Of a stretch of DNA of 64,000 bases, positions 19,181-27,941 are shown one piece after another (within the stretch, counting starts at the first letter, position 1; every line of letters begins with the position of its first letter). Source of the stretch: Chitinophagaceae bacterium (GTDB lineage Bacteria; Bacteroidota; Bacteroidia; Chitinophagales; Chitinophagaceae); the NCBI GenBank assembly GCA_016715365.1, contig JADKAM010000005.1, positions 124,001 to 188,000 on the forward strand, in the 5' to 3' direction. Position numbers and translations under genes: made by a program. The notes beneath the pieces are model-generated. The model was not told the DNA's origin and did no database searches. It saw only the letters and a program-made list of their open reading frames with translations.

Positions 19181-20161
19181 ATGATGGAAGAAAATTTATT
19201 TGAACAACGCATTGACCTGAACGGACTGAACAGATCCGTTTATGAAATTAAAAACGAGATCGCTCAGGTCATCATCGGGCAATATAAAATGGTTGATCTG
19301 TTGCTGATTGGCCTTTTATGCGACGGGCATATTTTAATTGAAGGTGTACCCGGCGTGGCAAAAACTTTAACAGCCAAACTGATGGCGAAGATCATTGATG
19401 CAGATTTTTCACGCCTGCAGTTTACACCCGATCTGATGCCCAGTGATGTGGTAGGTACTTCGGTATTTAATCCACGTGAGGGTGATTTTAAATTCAAGTC
19501 GGGCCCCATCTTCAGCAATATTGTTTTAATTGATGAAATAAACAGGGCACCGGCAAAAACACAGGCAGCTTTGTTTGAAGTGATGGAAGAACGCCAGGTA
19601 ACCATTGATGGTATTACTCACCAGATGCGCTTTCCTTTTTTGGTGCTGGCTACACAAAATCCCATTGAGCAGGAAGGTACTTATCGTTTGCCAGAAGCAC
19701 AGCTTGACCGTTTTCTTTTTAAGATAGAAGTGGGTTACCCAACCCTGCAGGAAGAGATCAGCATCCTAAACCGACAGCAGGGAAAAACACAAACAGAAAT
19801 GATTGAAGGCGTGCGTAAATTATTAACGCCGCATGATATACAGCACTACCGCAAACAGGTTCAGTCCATTATTATAGAACCCAAACTGGTGGAATTTATT
19901 GCCAGGATAGTGAATGAAACCCGCAACAATCCTGCATTGTACCTGGGCGCATCGCCCAGGGCATCGCTGGCCATACTGCGTGCTGCCAAAGCCAATGCAG
20001 CCATAAAAGGGCGTGATTTTGTAACGCCTGAAGATATTGTAGAAATGACGCCGCATGTGTTGAGGCACCGTATTATTCTTACGCCTGAAAAAGAAATGGA
20101 AGGCATTACAGCTGATGACCTGATAGAAAGTATTTTAAAAGCAATTGAAGTACCGAGGTAA
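19181..20161 (+). CDS. MoxR-family AAA+ ATPase
   Basis: A 326-residue cytosolic AAA+ ATPase of the MoxR group, chaperone-like ATPases that act on membrane-associated partners. Visible motifs: Walker A EGVPGVAKTLTAK (about 55-67), Walker B VLIDEINRAPAKTQ, sensor 1 ATQNPIEQEGTYRLPEAQLD, arginine-finger region DRFLFKIEVGYP, and the lid helix ASPRASLAILRAAKANA. It lies 11 bp after DUF4350 and 29 bp before DUF58, the classic MoxR-DUF58 pairing. Confidence 0.95.
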   Translation: MMEENLFEQRIDLNGLNRSVYEIKNEIAQVIIGQYKMVDLLLIGLLCDGHILIEGVPGVAKTLTAKLMAKIIDADFSRLQFTPDLMPSDVVGTSVFNPREGDFKFKSGPIFSNIVLIDEINRAPAKTQAALFEVMEERQVTIDGITHQMRFPFLVLATQNPIEQEGTYRLPEAQLDRFLFKIEVGYPTLQEEISILNRQQGKTQTEMIEGVRKLLTPHDIQHYRKQVQSIIIEPKLVEFIARIVNETRNNPALYLGASPRASLAILRAAKANAAIKGRDFVTPEDIVEMTPHVLRHRIILTPEKEMEGITADDLIESILKAIEVPR

Positions 20162-20190
20162 AACCCCTGGCCCTCTAAAGGGGGATCTAT

Positions 20191-21534
20191 ATGAGCGTAA
20201 TCAAAAAATACATTGGCGATTTATATCTTACTACAAGATTTTACCTTGCATTGGGCCTTTGTATTGTTTTATACATTGTTTCTTTTTTTGTGCCGGAAAT
20301 GTTTGTTGCAATAAATATTTTATTGCTGGTTGTAACTGCATTGACTGTTATTGATTACCTGTTTCTTTTTGTGCTGGGCAAAGCACCATCAGCTAAAAGG
20401 CTTGCTGCCGACCGGTTCAGTAATGGCGATGAAAATAAAGTTGAACTGCAGGTAAAAAACAATATGCTTTTTACAGTAGATATGGAGATCATAGATGAAC
20501 TGCCGGTGCAGTTTCAAAAAAGAGATTGGAAATTGTTGCACCGTTTTAAAGCAGCCGGGCAAAAAAATATTTTGTACAAACTACGTCCCGTAACCAGGGG
20601 AGCGTACGAGTTTGGCCGTATCATTATTTATGTAAGTTCATTACTGGGTTTGGTAAAGCGCCGCCACAATATAGAAGCCAAAGAAACAGTTCCGGTGTAT
20701 CCTTCTTTTTTGCAGATGCGTAAATACGAACTGCTTTCGCAAACCACTATACAAACTGAGTATGGCAACAAACGCATGCGCAAGATTGGCCACAGTATGG
20801 AGTTTGAGCAGATCAAGGAATATGTACGGGGAGATGATATCCGCAGTGTGAACTGGAAGGCAACTGCCAGGAAAGGATCGCTGATGGTAAATAATTACAC
20901 CGATGAAAAAAGTCAGCAGGTATATTGTATTATTGATAAGGGCCGCCTGATGAAGATGCCTTTTGGCGGGTTGACCTTGCTGGACTATGCCATTAACAGC
21001 ACCCTGGTCTTATCAAATGTTTGCCTGCAAAAACAGGATAAGGTTGGGCTGATGACCTTTTCAAACTAGATGGGTTCACTACTGGCTGCCGACCGCAAAC
21101 CTATACAGCGTGAAAATATTTTACAGTTGTTGTACAACCAGGATACTGCATTTTTAGAAAGCGATTATGAAATGCTGTACATGCAGATACGTGGCCGCAT
21201 CAAGCATCGCAGCCTGATCGTGCTCTACACCAATTTTGAATCTCTCTCCGGTTTAAACAGGCAGTTGAATTACCTGCGTTCTATAGCCAAGCATCATTTG
21301 CTGATGGTGGTGTTTTTTGAAAATACCGAGTTGCATGCCCTTTCTCATTTAGATGCAAAGAATGTAGATGAAGTGTACATTAAAACCATTGCCGAAAAAT
21401 TTGAGTTTGAAAAAAGGCTGATTGTAAAGGAACTGAAGAAGCATGGAATACTCTCTATTCTTACGCCTCCCGAAAAACTAACTATTAATGCGGTGAATAA
21501 GTATTTGGAGTTGAAGGCCAGGCAGGCGATATAA
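20191..21534 (+). pseudogene. DUF58 protein with in-frame TAG
   Basis: Two open segments in one frame (20191-21069 and 21070-21534) together form a normal DUF58 protein of about 447 residues. It has an N-terminal membrane hairpin (FYLALGLCIVLYIVSFFV, MFVAINILLLVVTALTVI), then the DUF58 signature GHSMEFEQIKEYVRGDDIRS-VNWKATAR, and a vWA-like half with NNYTDEKSQQVYCIIDKG and VGLMTFSN. TAG at 21067-21069 sits between FSN and MGSLLAADRK, where family members have a sense codon; AAG to TAG is a one-base change. If real, it would cut the vWA-like domain; otherwise it is a sequencing error. The partner MoxR gene upstream is intact. Confidence 0.85.
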
Positions 21535-21536
21535 GG

Positions 21537-22082
21537 TTAGCTTCGGAAATAATGACTAAATAATATGATTGCATAGATCCAGGAAGAATATAATACTGAA
21601 TAGACCAATGCGATTTGAACGGATCTGGGCAAATTGCCTTTACAACTTGCTGAGTTTTTTAAAATTAACCTGAAGGCTCTGAAAATGATCCAGTATAAAA
21701 GCCCTGCCATGGCTAAAATTATTCCCCAAAAAAAGGCTCCAATAAACCAGAACACTATTGTCCCAAAAACCCCAATTACTATCCATAGTATAATTCCAAA
21801 AAGACAGCCTTCAAGACCATCTGCAGCTTCCAGTAGTTCAAATCCATCGAGACTGCCTGCTCCGCCATTTGAATTTCCAGGTTTTTTTAGTCTTGAGAAA
21901 TAATTGGTCAGATCTCCCAAAGTATCCTTCAACTTCCACCCTCTGTATAAGCCTGTTGCCATGAAACAAAAAAACACAAACAACAATATAGTTATAGTGA
22001 TAAGCGCATTTGTGTACAAACTTCGGTGGTTCTCTAAGCCTGTGAGATAAACAATCAGCATGATTGTTGAAGCAACAATCAA
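21537..22082 (-). CDS. Hypothetical multi-spanning membrane protein
   Basis: About 181 residues with four or five hydrophobic segments: LIVASTIMLIVYLTG, ALITITILLFVFFCFMATGLY, CLFGIILWIVIGVFGTIVFWF, FFWGIILAMAGLLYWIIF and a C-terminal VYSVLYSSWIYAIILF. The chosen start is TTG 22082, but the frame extends upstream for 22 further codons (EKLNLINSRTVFFST) without an ATG. An ATG at about 22136 is out of frame by one base, so another small sequence break at the 5' end is possible. Family not recognised. Its end is 2 bp from the convergent DUF58 gene. Confidence 0.6.
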   Translation of the reverse strand: MIVASTIMLIVYLTGLENHRSLYTNALITITILLFVFFCFMATGLYRGWKLKDTLGDLTNYFSRLKKPGNSNGGAGSLDGFELLEAADGLEGCLFGIILWIVIGVFGTIVFWFIGAFFWGIILAMAGLLYWIIFRAFRLILKNSASCKGNLPRSVQIALVYSVLYSSWIYAIILFSHYFRS

Positions 22083-22223
22083 GGTTGAGAAAAAAACAGT
22101 TCTGGAGTTGATCAGGTTTAGCTTTTCAAGTAATCATGGGTTTTGATAGTGTTTACTTTTGACAGATAAATATACGAATCTCTGTTACTTTTAATTAATG
22201 GGTATCGCAATTATAATTCCCCC

Positions 22224-22253
22224 TTGCTCACACCAATTAATAATTTACGTTTG
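22224..22253 (+). promoter_or_regulatory. Bacteroidota-type promoter for truB
   Basis: TACGTTTG (22246-22253) matches the -7 consensus TAnnTTTG, and TTG (22224-22226) lies 19 bp upstream, as expected for the -33 box. Transcription would start near 22258. That excludes ATG 22198 as the truB start and supports TTG 22273. Confidence 0.65.
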
Positions 22254-22272
22254 CATAAATTTAAACAACCCA

Positions 22273-23049
22273 TTGGCACGCAAAGCAACATACAGAGAAA
22301 GATATACCAACAAGTTAATAGAAGCCGGCGAAGAACCGGTTAAAAAAGAACGTACCGAAAGAATACCCATTGACCCTGCCATCCAGCAACCTTATGCAGA
22401 AGGCAAAGTTATCTTAATAAACAAACCCCTGCACTGGACATCTTTTGATGTGGTGCGTAAACTGCGTAGCCTTATCCAGATTAAAAAGATTGGACATGCC
22501 GGTACGCTGGATCCGCTGGCGACAGGTTTGTTAATTGTTTGTACAGGTAAGTTTACCAAAAAGATAAACGAGTACATGGCGCAGGAGAAGGAATATACAG
22601 GGAGTATTACGCTGGGCGCTGTTACACCTACCTACGATCTGGAGAGTGAACCCGAACAGCAAAAAGATTTTTCTTTTGTAACGAATGAAATGCTGCAAAC
22701 AGCAACTGAAAAATTTGTTGGGGATATTCAGCAATTACCACCCATGTTCTCTGCCATAAAAAAAGATGGTGTTGCTTTATATGAATTAGCAAGAAGGGGA
22801 GAAGAAGTGGAATTAAAACCACGCAGCATCCATATCAAATCATTTGAAATTACTGCCATTGAATTACCCGTTGTACATTTTAAAGTGATCTGCAGCACCG
22901 GCACTTACATACGCAGCCTGGCTAATGATTATGGCGCTGTATTGGGCTGTGGTGGCTATTTAAGCAGTTTGTGCCGCACAAGAATTGGGGTATTTAAAAA
23001 TGAAGATGCAATGGGCATGGAGGATTTTGAGCAATCAATAAATCAATAA
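22273..23049 (+). CDS. truB: tRNA pseudouridine(55) synthase
   Basis: This 258-residue enzyme makes pseudouridine 55 in the T loop of tRNA. The catalytic Asp lies in GHAGTLDPLATGLL, preceded by the family block LINKPLHWTSFDVVRKLR. Other family blocks are KEYTGSITLGAVTPTYD, QLPPMFSAIKKDGVALYELARRGE and STGTYIRSLANDYG. The start is taken as TTG 22273 (MARKATYRERYTNK) because an upstream promoter places the transcript start near 22258. The longer ATG 22198 form would add 25 unrelated residues. The C-terminal PUA extension is absent, as in most Bacteroidota. Confidence 0.92.
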   Translation: MARKATYRERYTNKLIEAGEEPVKKERTERIPIDPAIQQPYAEGKVILINKPLHWTSFDVVRKLRSLIQIKKIGHAGTLDPLATGLLIVCTGKFTKKINEYMAQEKEYTGSITLGAVTPTYDLESEPEQQKDFSFVTNEMLQTATEKFVGDIQQLPPMFSAIKKDGVALYELARRGEEVELKPRSIHIKSFEITAIELPVVHFKVICSTGTYIRSLANDYGAVLGCGGYLSSLCRTRIGVFKNEDAMGMEDFEQSINQ

Positions 23050-23071
23050 GTCAATAGTCATTGGTCATTAG

Positions 23072-23185
23072 GTCATTGGTCATTTATTGAAGCGAATTAA
23101 TTGACAGGAATTGAATGCTGTCTCAAGAAATAACTTAACGGCTGTTAAAGAACGATCCAATGACTAATGGCAAATGACCAATGAC
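23072..23185. repeat. Inverted repeat between convergent truB and tamL
   Basis: GTCATTGGTCATTT (23072-23085) and AAATGACCAATGAC (23172-23185) are perfect 14-bp inverted copies. The left side also contains extra tandem GTCATTGGTCATTA words (from about 23057). It sits between two converging 3' ends and may act as a bidirectional transcription barrier or be a dispersed repeat. Confidence 0.6.
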
Positions 23186-23190
23186 TTGTT

Positions 23191-25701
23191 TTAGAAAGGA
23201 TAACTAATTCCGATCGTTAAATTATAATTCTCGTAACGCCATTTTTTATAGCGGTTGTCATTGTAAGTACTGCCGGGATTAAGCGGGTCGGGTACTTTTA
23301 CACCACGTCTGAATAAATTATTAAAGTTGATATCCGGTATCTGCCAGCCATCATTTTTGGCTACATCGGGGCGTTTAAACCTGAAGCCAAAATCAAAGCG
23401 CAATACGAAGTAATTAAAATCGAGTCTGAAGCCGGTGCCGGCTGAAACACCCAGTTGTTTGTACAGGTTGGCAAACTGAAACTGAGCACTATCGGTTCCG
23501 CCGCCGGGCTTTGAATTTCTGAAATTCCACACATTGCCAATATCAGCAAATAAGGCACCTTTCAGCACCAGCGAATTGGGAATGATCTGTGCAATGGTGT
23601 AGCGGTATTCAATATTTGTTTCCAGTTGTATATCGCCGGTTCGGTCATTAAAAGAGTTGGAGCCGTAAGGCGAAAGCGGCTGCCCTCCGCGGCCAATACC
23701 ACGAACTGGCCAGCCACGCATGCTGTTGCTGCCGCCACCAAAATACTGCTTAAAGAAAGGGAGTGTGGTGTCTTTTTTAGAGGCAATACCAATGCCGCCA
23801 AATATGCGGAAAACAAATGCTGTTTTTGGCCTGCTTACTGAGTAAATATATTCCACATCGGTTTTTACATACTGTCTCATGTATTGTTTAAGAATACCCA
23901 GGCGACCCCATAGCAACCCCGACTCTTCTAAATTTATTTTAAAACTGTGCTGGCGGTTAGGATGCAAAGGGTTTACTTTATTGATGCGGTAACCAATGCT
24001 GGAACCTGCTACCAGCGAGGTATTGAATGAGTATCGCAGAAAAGGGTTATCCGCCAGCGTCTTTTTAAAACTGTCTGTTTCATTATAGAGTTTGGCAAAT
24101 TCAAAATTCAGTGGTTTAAATGTCCATTGCCGGTTCTTTTTTGTGGTTCCCGCATAACCTACCCCAAAATTAAACGACTGCAGGTTAAATAAATTGATGC
24201 GGTTAATGTATGAAAGCCGCGTTGTGATGAATGATTCTGTACTGATAAAACGTTTATCGGAACTGAATTTTGCAAAAGGAAATATCAACCTGGGAAAAGA
24301 AATATTATTGGTATAACTGATCTCGTTAGAGTTGATCAGATTTTTTCTGTTGTTACTGTCGGGCTTTAAATTAAATTCAACACCAGCCAGTAAAGAGTTG
24401 GTCATTTTGATTCCTTCCTTGTTCAGGTTTCGGTTTAAAAAAGAAATATTGCCCGATACACCCAGCAGGTTACCGGCATTGGCTGCCGTTACACTGTTGG
24501 TATTGCTGGATGCCGAATAACTGGCTTCCAGCGACGCTTCATAACCGAATTTTTTGGCGGGTATCAGCTGAACGATGAGGTCAAGTTTATTCGAACTGTC
24601 TTTTGATTTCACCTCTTCCACCACAATATTGGTACTCTGCCAAACGCCGGCACGTGCAAAGGCATTTAATGATTTATAAAAATCGGCCTGGTTGTATAAA
24701 TTGCCTTTTCGTAAATACATATTCCGCACCAGTATCCTGGGCCTGAATAAATATTTATGATACAGCATAATAAAGTTTGTATCAACTTTACAGGTGTCAC
24801 ACTTTTCTCTTGCCAAACGCCTTGAGTTGGTAAGATACCTCCTGGTAAGGCCTGTGTCATTAATATTGTCACCATTTCTATAATCTGGTAAAAAATAAAT
24901 ATTATTGATATAGTAAGGTTTCAGCCTGTTGCTGTCTTTTGGTGTTTTTAATACCACGGCCAGTTTAATGGTGGGAGAATCCCGGGCAGCCTGTGCTTCG
25001 GCTAATAATCGTAATTGTTCAAAAATATCATCCGTAATGGTGGTTAAAGCAGCTACAGTGGTATCGCCACGCATGACCACTTCTTCGGACGTGAATTTAT
25101 AGTAACCGTTATTGCGGTACAACTCAACCAGCCTGTTCAATTCACCAATAACTGCCGCTTTGGTTACCGGCTTACCTTCTTTAATTAAAGTTTTGTCAAT
25201 ATTTTCAACTGCCAGTTTTTGCAGATCGGGTTTACGCATGATGTATGAGAAAGTATCTATCAGTGTGGGTTTATTAACTTCTACCAGGTAACTCACATGT
25301 ACCCGTTGCTGATTGCCGGATTTTACTGTGTCGGCACTGAAAGTTGCTTTTGCATTATAGTAACCCACATGCAACATAGAAGTTTCCATATTGCGGGCAG
25401 ATATGGCAGCCGAGTTGCTGTCGTATGCCGGTGGACTTACCAATACATGCCAGAAAAAAAGCTTATCAATAACTTTTAATCGTGAACTGTCATCCAGCTG
25501 TGCATTCAGCCGTTGCTTTAATGTGGCCCTTTCTTCTTTACTAAAATTTCCTCCCTTAACTTCGATCTTATTTTTAGCAACAAAAGGCTTGTCTTTCTGG
25601 TACTTTCTGGGAATGGTACAGGATACAATAAATAAACAAATGAAAATGGTATATTTCAACTGTTGTAAAAGTTTGTATTTAATTAACGGGTTAACCTGCA
25701 T
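23191..25701 (-). CDS. tamL: BamA/TamA-family outer-membrane lipoprotein TamL
   Basis: An 836-residue Omp85-superfamily protein: a lipoprotein signal (TIFICLFIVSC, Cys about 28), POTRA-like domains to about residue 360 (VEVNKPTLIDTF, VIGELNRLVELYRNNGYYKF, NLYNQADFYKSLNAFARAG) and a C-terminal 16-strand barrel with the conserved YFGGGSNSMRGWPVRGIGRG loop and final strand ending YNLTIGISYPF. This is the Bacteroidota TamL architecture: a lipidated TamA-like protein that works with TamB in outer-membrane assembly. It is divergent from the SpoU methyltransferase with 12 bp between the starts. Confidence 0.9.
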   Translation of the reverse strand: MQVNPLIKYKLLQQLKYTIFICLFIVSCTIPRKYQKDKPFVAKNKIEVKGGNFSKEERATLKQRLNAQLDDSSRLKVIDKLFFWHVLVSPPAYDSNSAAISARNMETSMLHVGYYNAKATFSADTVKSGNQQRVHVSYLVEVNKPTLIDTFSYIMRKPDLQKLAVENIDKTLIKEGKPVTKAAVIGELNRLVELYRNNGYYKFTSEEVVMRGDTTVAALTTITDDIFEQLRLLAEAQAARDSPTIKLAVVLKTPKDSNRLKPYYINNIYFLPDYRNGDNINDTGLTRRYLTNSRRLAREKCDTCKVDTNFIMLYHKYLFRPRILVRNMYLRKGNLYNQADFYKSLNAFARAGVWQSTNIVVEEVKSKDSSNKLDLIVQLIPAKKFGYEASLEASYSASSNTNSVTAANAGNLLGVSGNISFLNRNLNKEGIKMTNSLLAGVEFNLKPDSNNRKNLINSNEISYTNNISFPRLIFPFAKFSSDKRFISTESFITTRLSYINRINLFNLQSFNFGVGYAGTTKKNRQWTFKPLNFEFAKLYNETDSFKKTLADNPFLRYSFNTSLVAGSSIGYRINKVNPLHPNRQHSFKINLEESGLLWGRLGILKQYMRQYVKTDVEYIYSVSRPKTAFVFRIFGGIGIASKKDTTLPFFKQYFGGGSNSMRGWPVRGIGRGGQPLSPYGSNSFNDRTGDIQLETNIEYRYTIAQIIPNSLVLKGALFADIGNVWNFRNSKPGGGTDSAQFQFANLYKQLGVSAGTGFRLDFNYFVLRFDFGFRFKRPDVAKNDGWQIPDINFNNLFRRGVKVPDPLNPGSTYNDNRYKKWRYENYNLTIGISYPF

Positions 25702-25713
25702 AAAATATTAAAA

Positions 25714-26464
25714 GTGACAATGTTAAGCAAAACACATACCAAATATATCCAAAGTTTACAGCACAAAAAACTAAGAGATGAAACAGGCCTTTTTATTGCC
25801 GAAGGGCCGAAGGTAGTGATGGATCTTTTAAACAGCCGCAAATTTATTTGTAAAGAAATATTTGCCTTAAATAACTGGCTGCAGGAACACAGCAAACATC
25901 TTTCATTACTGAAGGATACAGCAGTTACTGAAGCGGAAGATTTTGAGCTGCAAAAAATATCTTCTTTGTCTACCGCACATGCTGTGCTGGCTGTTTTTGA
26001 AAAGCGAAAACCGGATTATAAAATTGAAACAGCTTTTTAAAATTACATTGGTGCTGGATACCATACAGGATCCTGGCAACCTGGGCACTATCATCCGTAT
26101 TGCCGATTGGTTTGGGATTGAAAATATTGTTTGTTCCACAGGATGTGCCGATATGTACAATGCAAAAGTGGTGCAAAGTACTATGGGCAGTTTGGGAAGA
26201 GTGAATGTGATTTATACTGATATTGTTGCCTGGTTAAAGGAAAACAATAAAATAAAAATATATTCAGCTTCGCTGGAAGGGGAGGATGTGAAAGTTGTTG
26301 GAAAACTGAAAGAAGGCATATTGATAATTGGAAATGAGGCTAACGGGGTTAGTGATGAAGTAATGGATTTGGTGAATGAAAAAATAAATATTCCAAGGAT
26401 TGGTGAGGCAGAATCATTAAATGCTGCTGTTGCAACCGGTATTATACTCTCACATGTAAGATAA
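25714..26464 (+). pseudogene. SpoU/TrmH-family RNA methyltransferase, one frameshift
   Basis: The first frame (25714-26040) encodes the substrate-binding N-terminal domain: TKYIQSLQHKKLRDETGLFI, AEGPKVVMDLL. It stops at AF-stop, while the next frame continues with KITLVLDTIQDPGNLGTIIR, VVQSTMGSLGRV, LIIGNEANGVSDEV and IPRIGEAESLNAAVATGI, the three SPOUT motifs. Removing one T from the T5 run at 26034-26038 fuses them into a protein of about 249 residues, the normal RlmB-like length. It probably methylates 23S rRNA (inferred). The break is again in a homopolymer. Confidence 0.85.
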
Positions 26465-26578
26465 AAACTGTTAATCCGTTAATTGCCCGCCCGGCTGAAT
26501 ACCGTTCGGACGGGGTTAATTAGTTAATCCGCGGGGTCTCTAATTAAGAAAATGCTTTTCAACGAATTAACCAATTAA

Positions 26579-27808
26579 CTATCTGAACTGTATCGCCTTA
26601 ACCGGCTTTATCTTTTTTATTAAAAGTGAAGGGATGATAAGTGTTGCAAAAGAAACAACCAGTGTTGCCAGGCAGATCAATAAAACCTGCCACCATACCA
26701 CATCTGCATGTGCGGCATTCATGTAATAAGCTTCTTCATTCAGTTTTATAAAACCTGTTTTTTCCTGCAGCCAGCAAATACCCAGCCCCAGGGCTGCGCC
26801 GGCCAGAATACCGGTAATGGCAATTACGGATGTGTTGTATAAAAATATCTGTTGTATTTTCCAGTCAGAGGCTCCCAATGCTTTCAGTATGCCCGTCATA
26901 CGGGTTCTTTCCAAAACCAGAATAATTAAACAGGTGATCAGGTTTACAACAGCTACCACCATCATAATAATCAGCAGCATATTTTTTATTTGTCCCTGCA
27001 GACCAAGCCAGTCAAAAATGTTTGGATAAATTTCTTTGATAGACTTGCTGTACCAGCTTTGTGGCAATTCGTCATAGATGAAATTATTTACGGTGTCTGT
27101 TTTATTGTAATCATGTAAAAAAATTTCATACCCGCCGATCTGGTCGGGTTCCCACCCGTTTAATTTACGGATGAGGTTAATATCGCTTAGTGCAAAATTC
27201 TTATCATACTCATCAATAGATGTTTTAAAAATACCGGCAATTGTAAGCCAGCGTGCTGTTTTTGAGCCATCTTCCCTAAAGAAGAAAACAAAAACACTGT
27301 CGTTCAGTTTTGCTTTTAGCTGGTTGGCGGTGTAGGAAGAGATATTGATCTCGTTACTGTAACCGCTGTCTCTAAAAGATATCCATTTGCCCGATTGCAG
27401 GAATGGTTGAAGACGGTTGAAGTCAAAAGAAGAATCAATGCCTTTGAGTTTTACGCTTTCAATATCTGCCTGAAATTTTATTATGGCATATTTGGTGGCA
27501 AAACGTTCAACAGACTTTACCTCAGGTATATTTCTAAGAAATTTTTCAATGGTATCATTTTGGGTAATGGGAAATTCCTCGGCAATACTTACCCGGTTCT
27601 GTACGGTCTGTTGAACCCTTACATGTCCCCAAAAACTAAAGACCTTATTGCTGATCACCTGCTGAAAACCGTTTACAAAACTGAGGGCAACGATCATAAT
27701 AGCCACGCTGATGGCAGTGGCGCCAATGGCCAGCCTGATGATGAACCTGCTGAATGACTTTTGCCGGTTAAAGGCAATTCGTTTTGCTATGAAGACAGAA
27801 ACATTCAA
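26579..27808 (-). CDS. LolC/LolE-like ABC transporter permease
   Basis: A 409-residue FtsX-superfamily permease. The first membrane helix is FIIRLAIGATAISVAIMIVALSF (about 22-44), followed by a large extracytoplasmic domain (about 45-270), then three helices (MLLIIMMVVAVVNLITCLIILVL, IAITGILAGAALGLGICWL, VLLICLATLVVSFATLIIPSL). The start SVFIAKRIAFNRQKSFSRFIIRLAIG and the RTRMTGILKALGAS loop are typical of the lipoprotein-releasing LolC/E group. The ATPase partner is not in the window. Start is TTG 27808. A TACATTTG match (minus strand, 27836-27829) lies about 20 bp upstream as a possible -7 box. Confidence 0.85.
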   Translation of the reverse strand: MNVSVFIAKRIAFNRQKSFSRFIIRLAIGATAISVAIMIVALSFVNGFQQVISNKVFSFWGHVRVQQTVQNRVSIAEEFPITQNDTIEKFLRNIPEVKSVERFATKYAIIKFQADIESVKLKGIDSSFDFNRLQPFLQSGKWISFRDSGYSNEINISSYTANQLKAKLNDSVFVFFFREDGSKTARWLTIAGIFKTSIDEYDKNFALSDINLIRKLNGWEPDQIGGYEIFLHDYNKTDTVNNFIYDELPQSWYSKSIKEIYPNIFDWLGLQGQIKNMLLIIMMVVAVVNLITCLIILVLERTRMTGILKALGASDWKIQQIFLYNTSVIAITGILAGAALGLGICWLQEKTGFIKLNEEAYYMNAAHADVVWWQVLLICLATLVVSFATLIIPSLLIKKIKPVKAIQFR

Positions 27809-27941
27809 ACGGTATAATTTTTGGTATCTTACAAATGTATTTTATTTAAACTTAACGATTACAGATAACATGGGAAATGTTGAATTATGCAATGCGGTAC
27901 AAGAGTGCGATGCTTCGACTTCGCTCAGCACAGGCTTCAGG

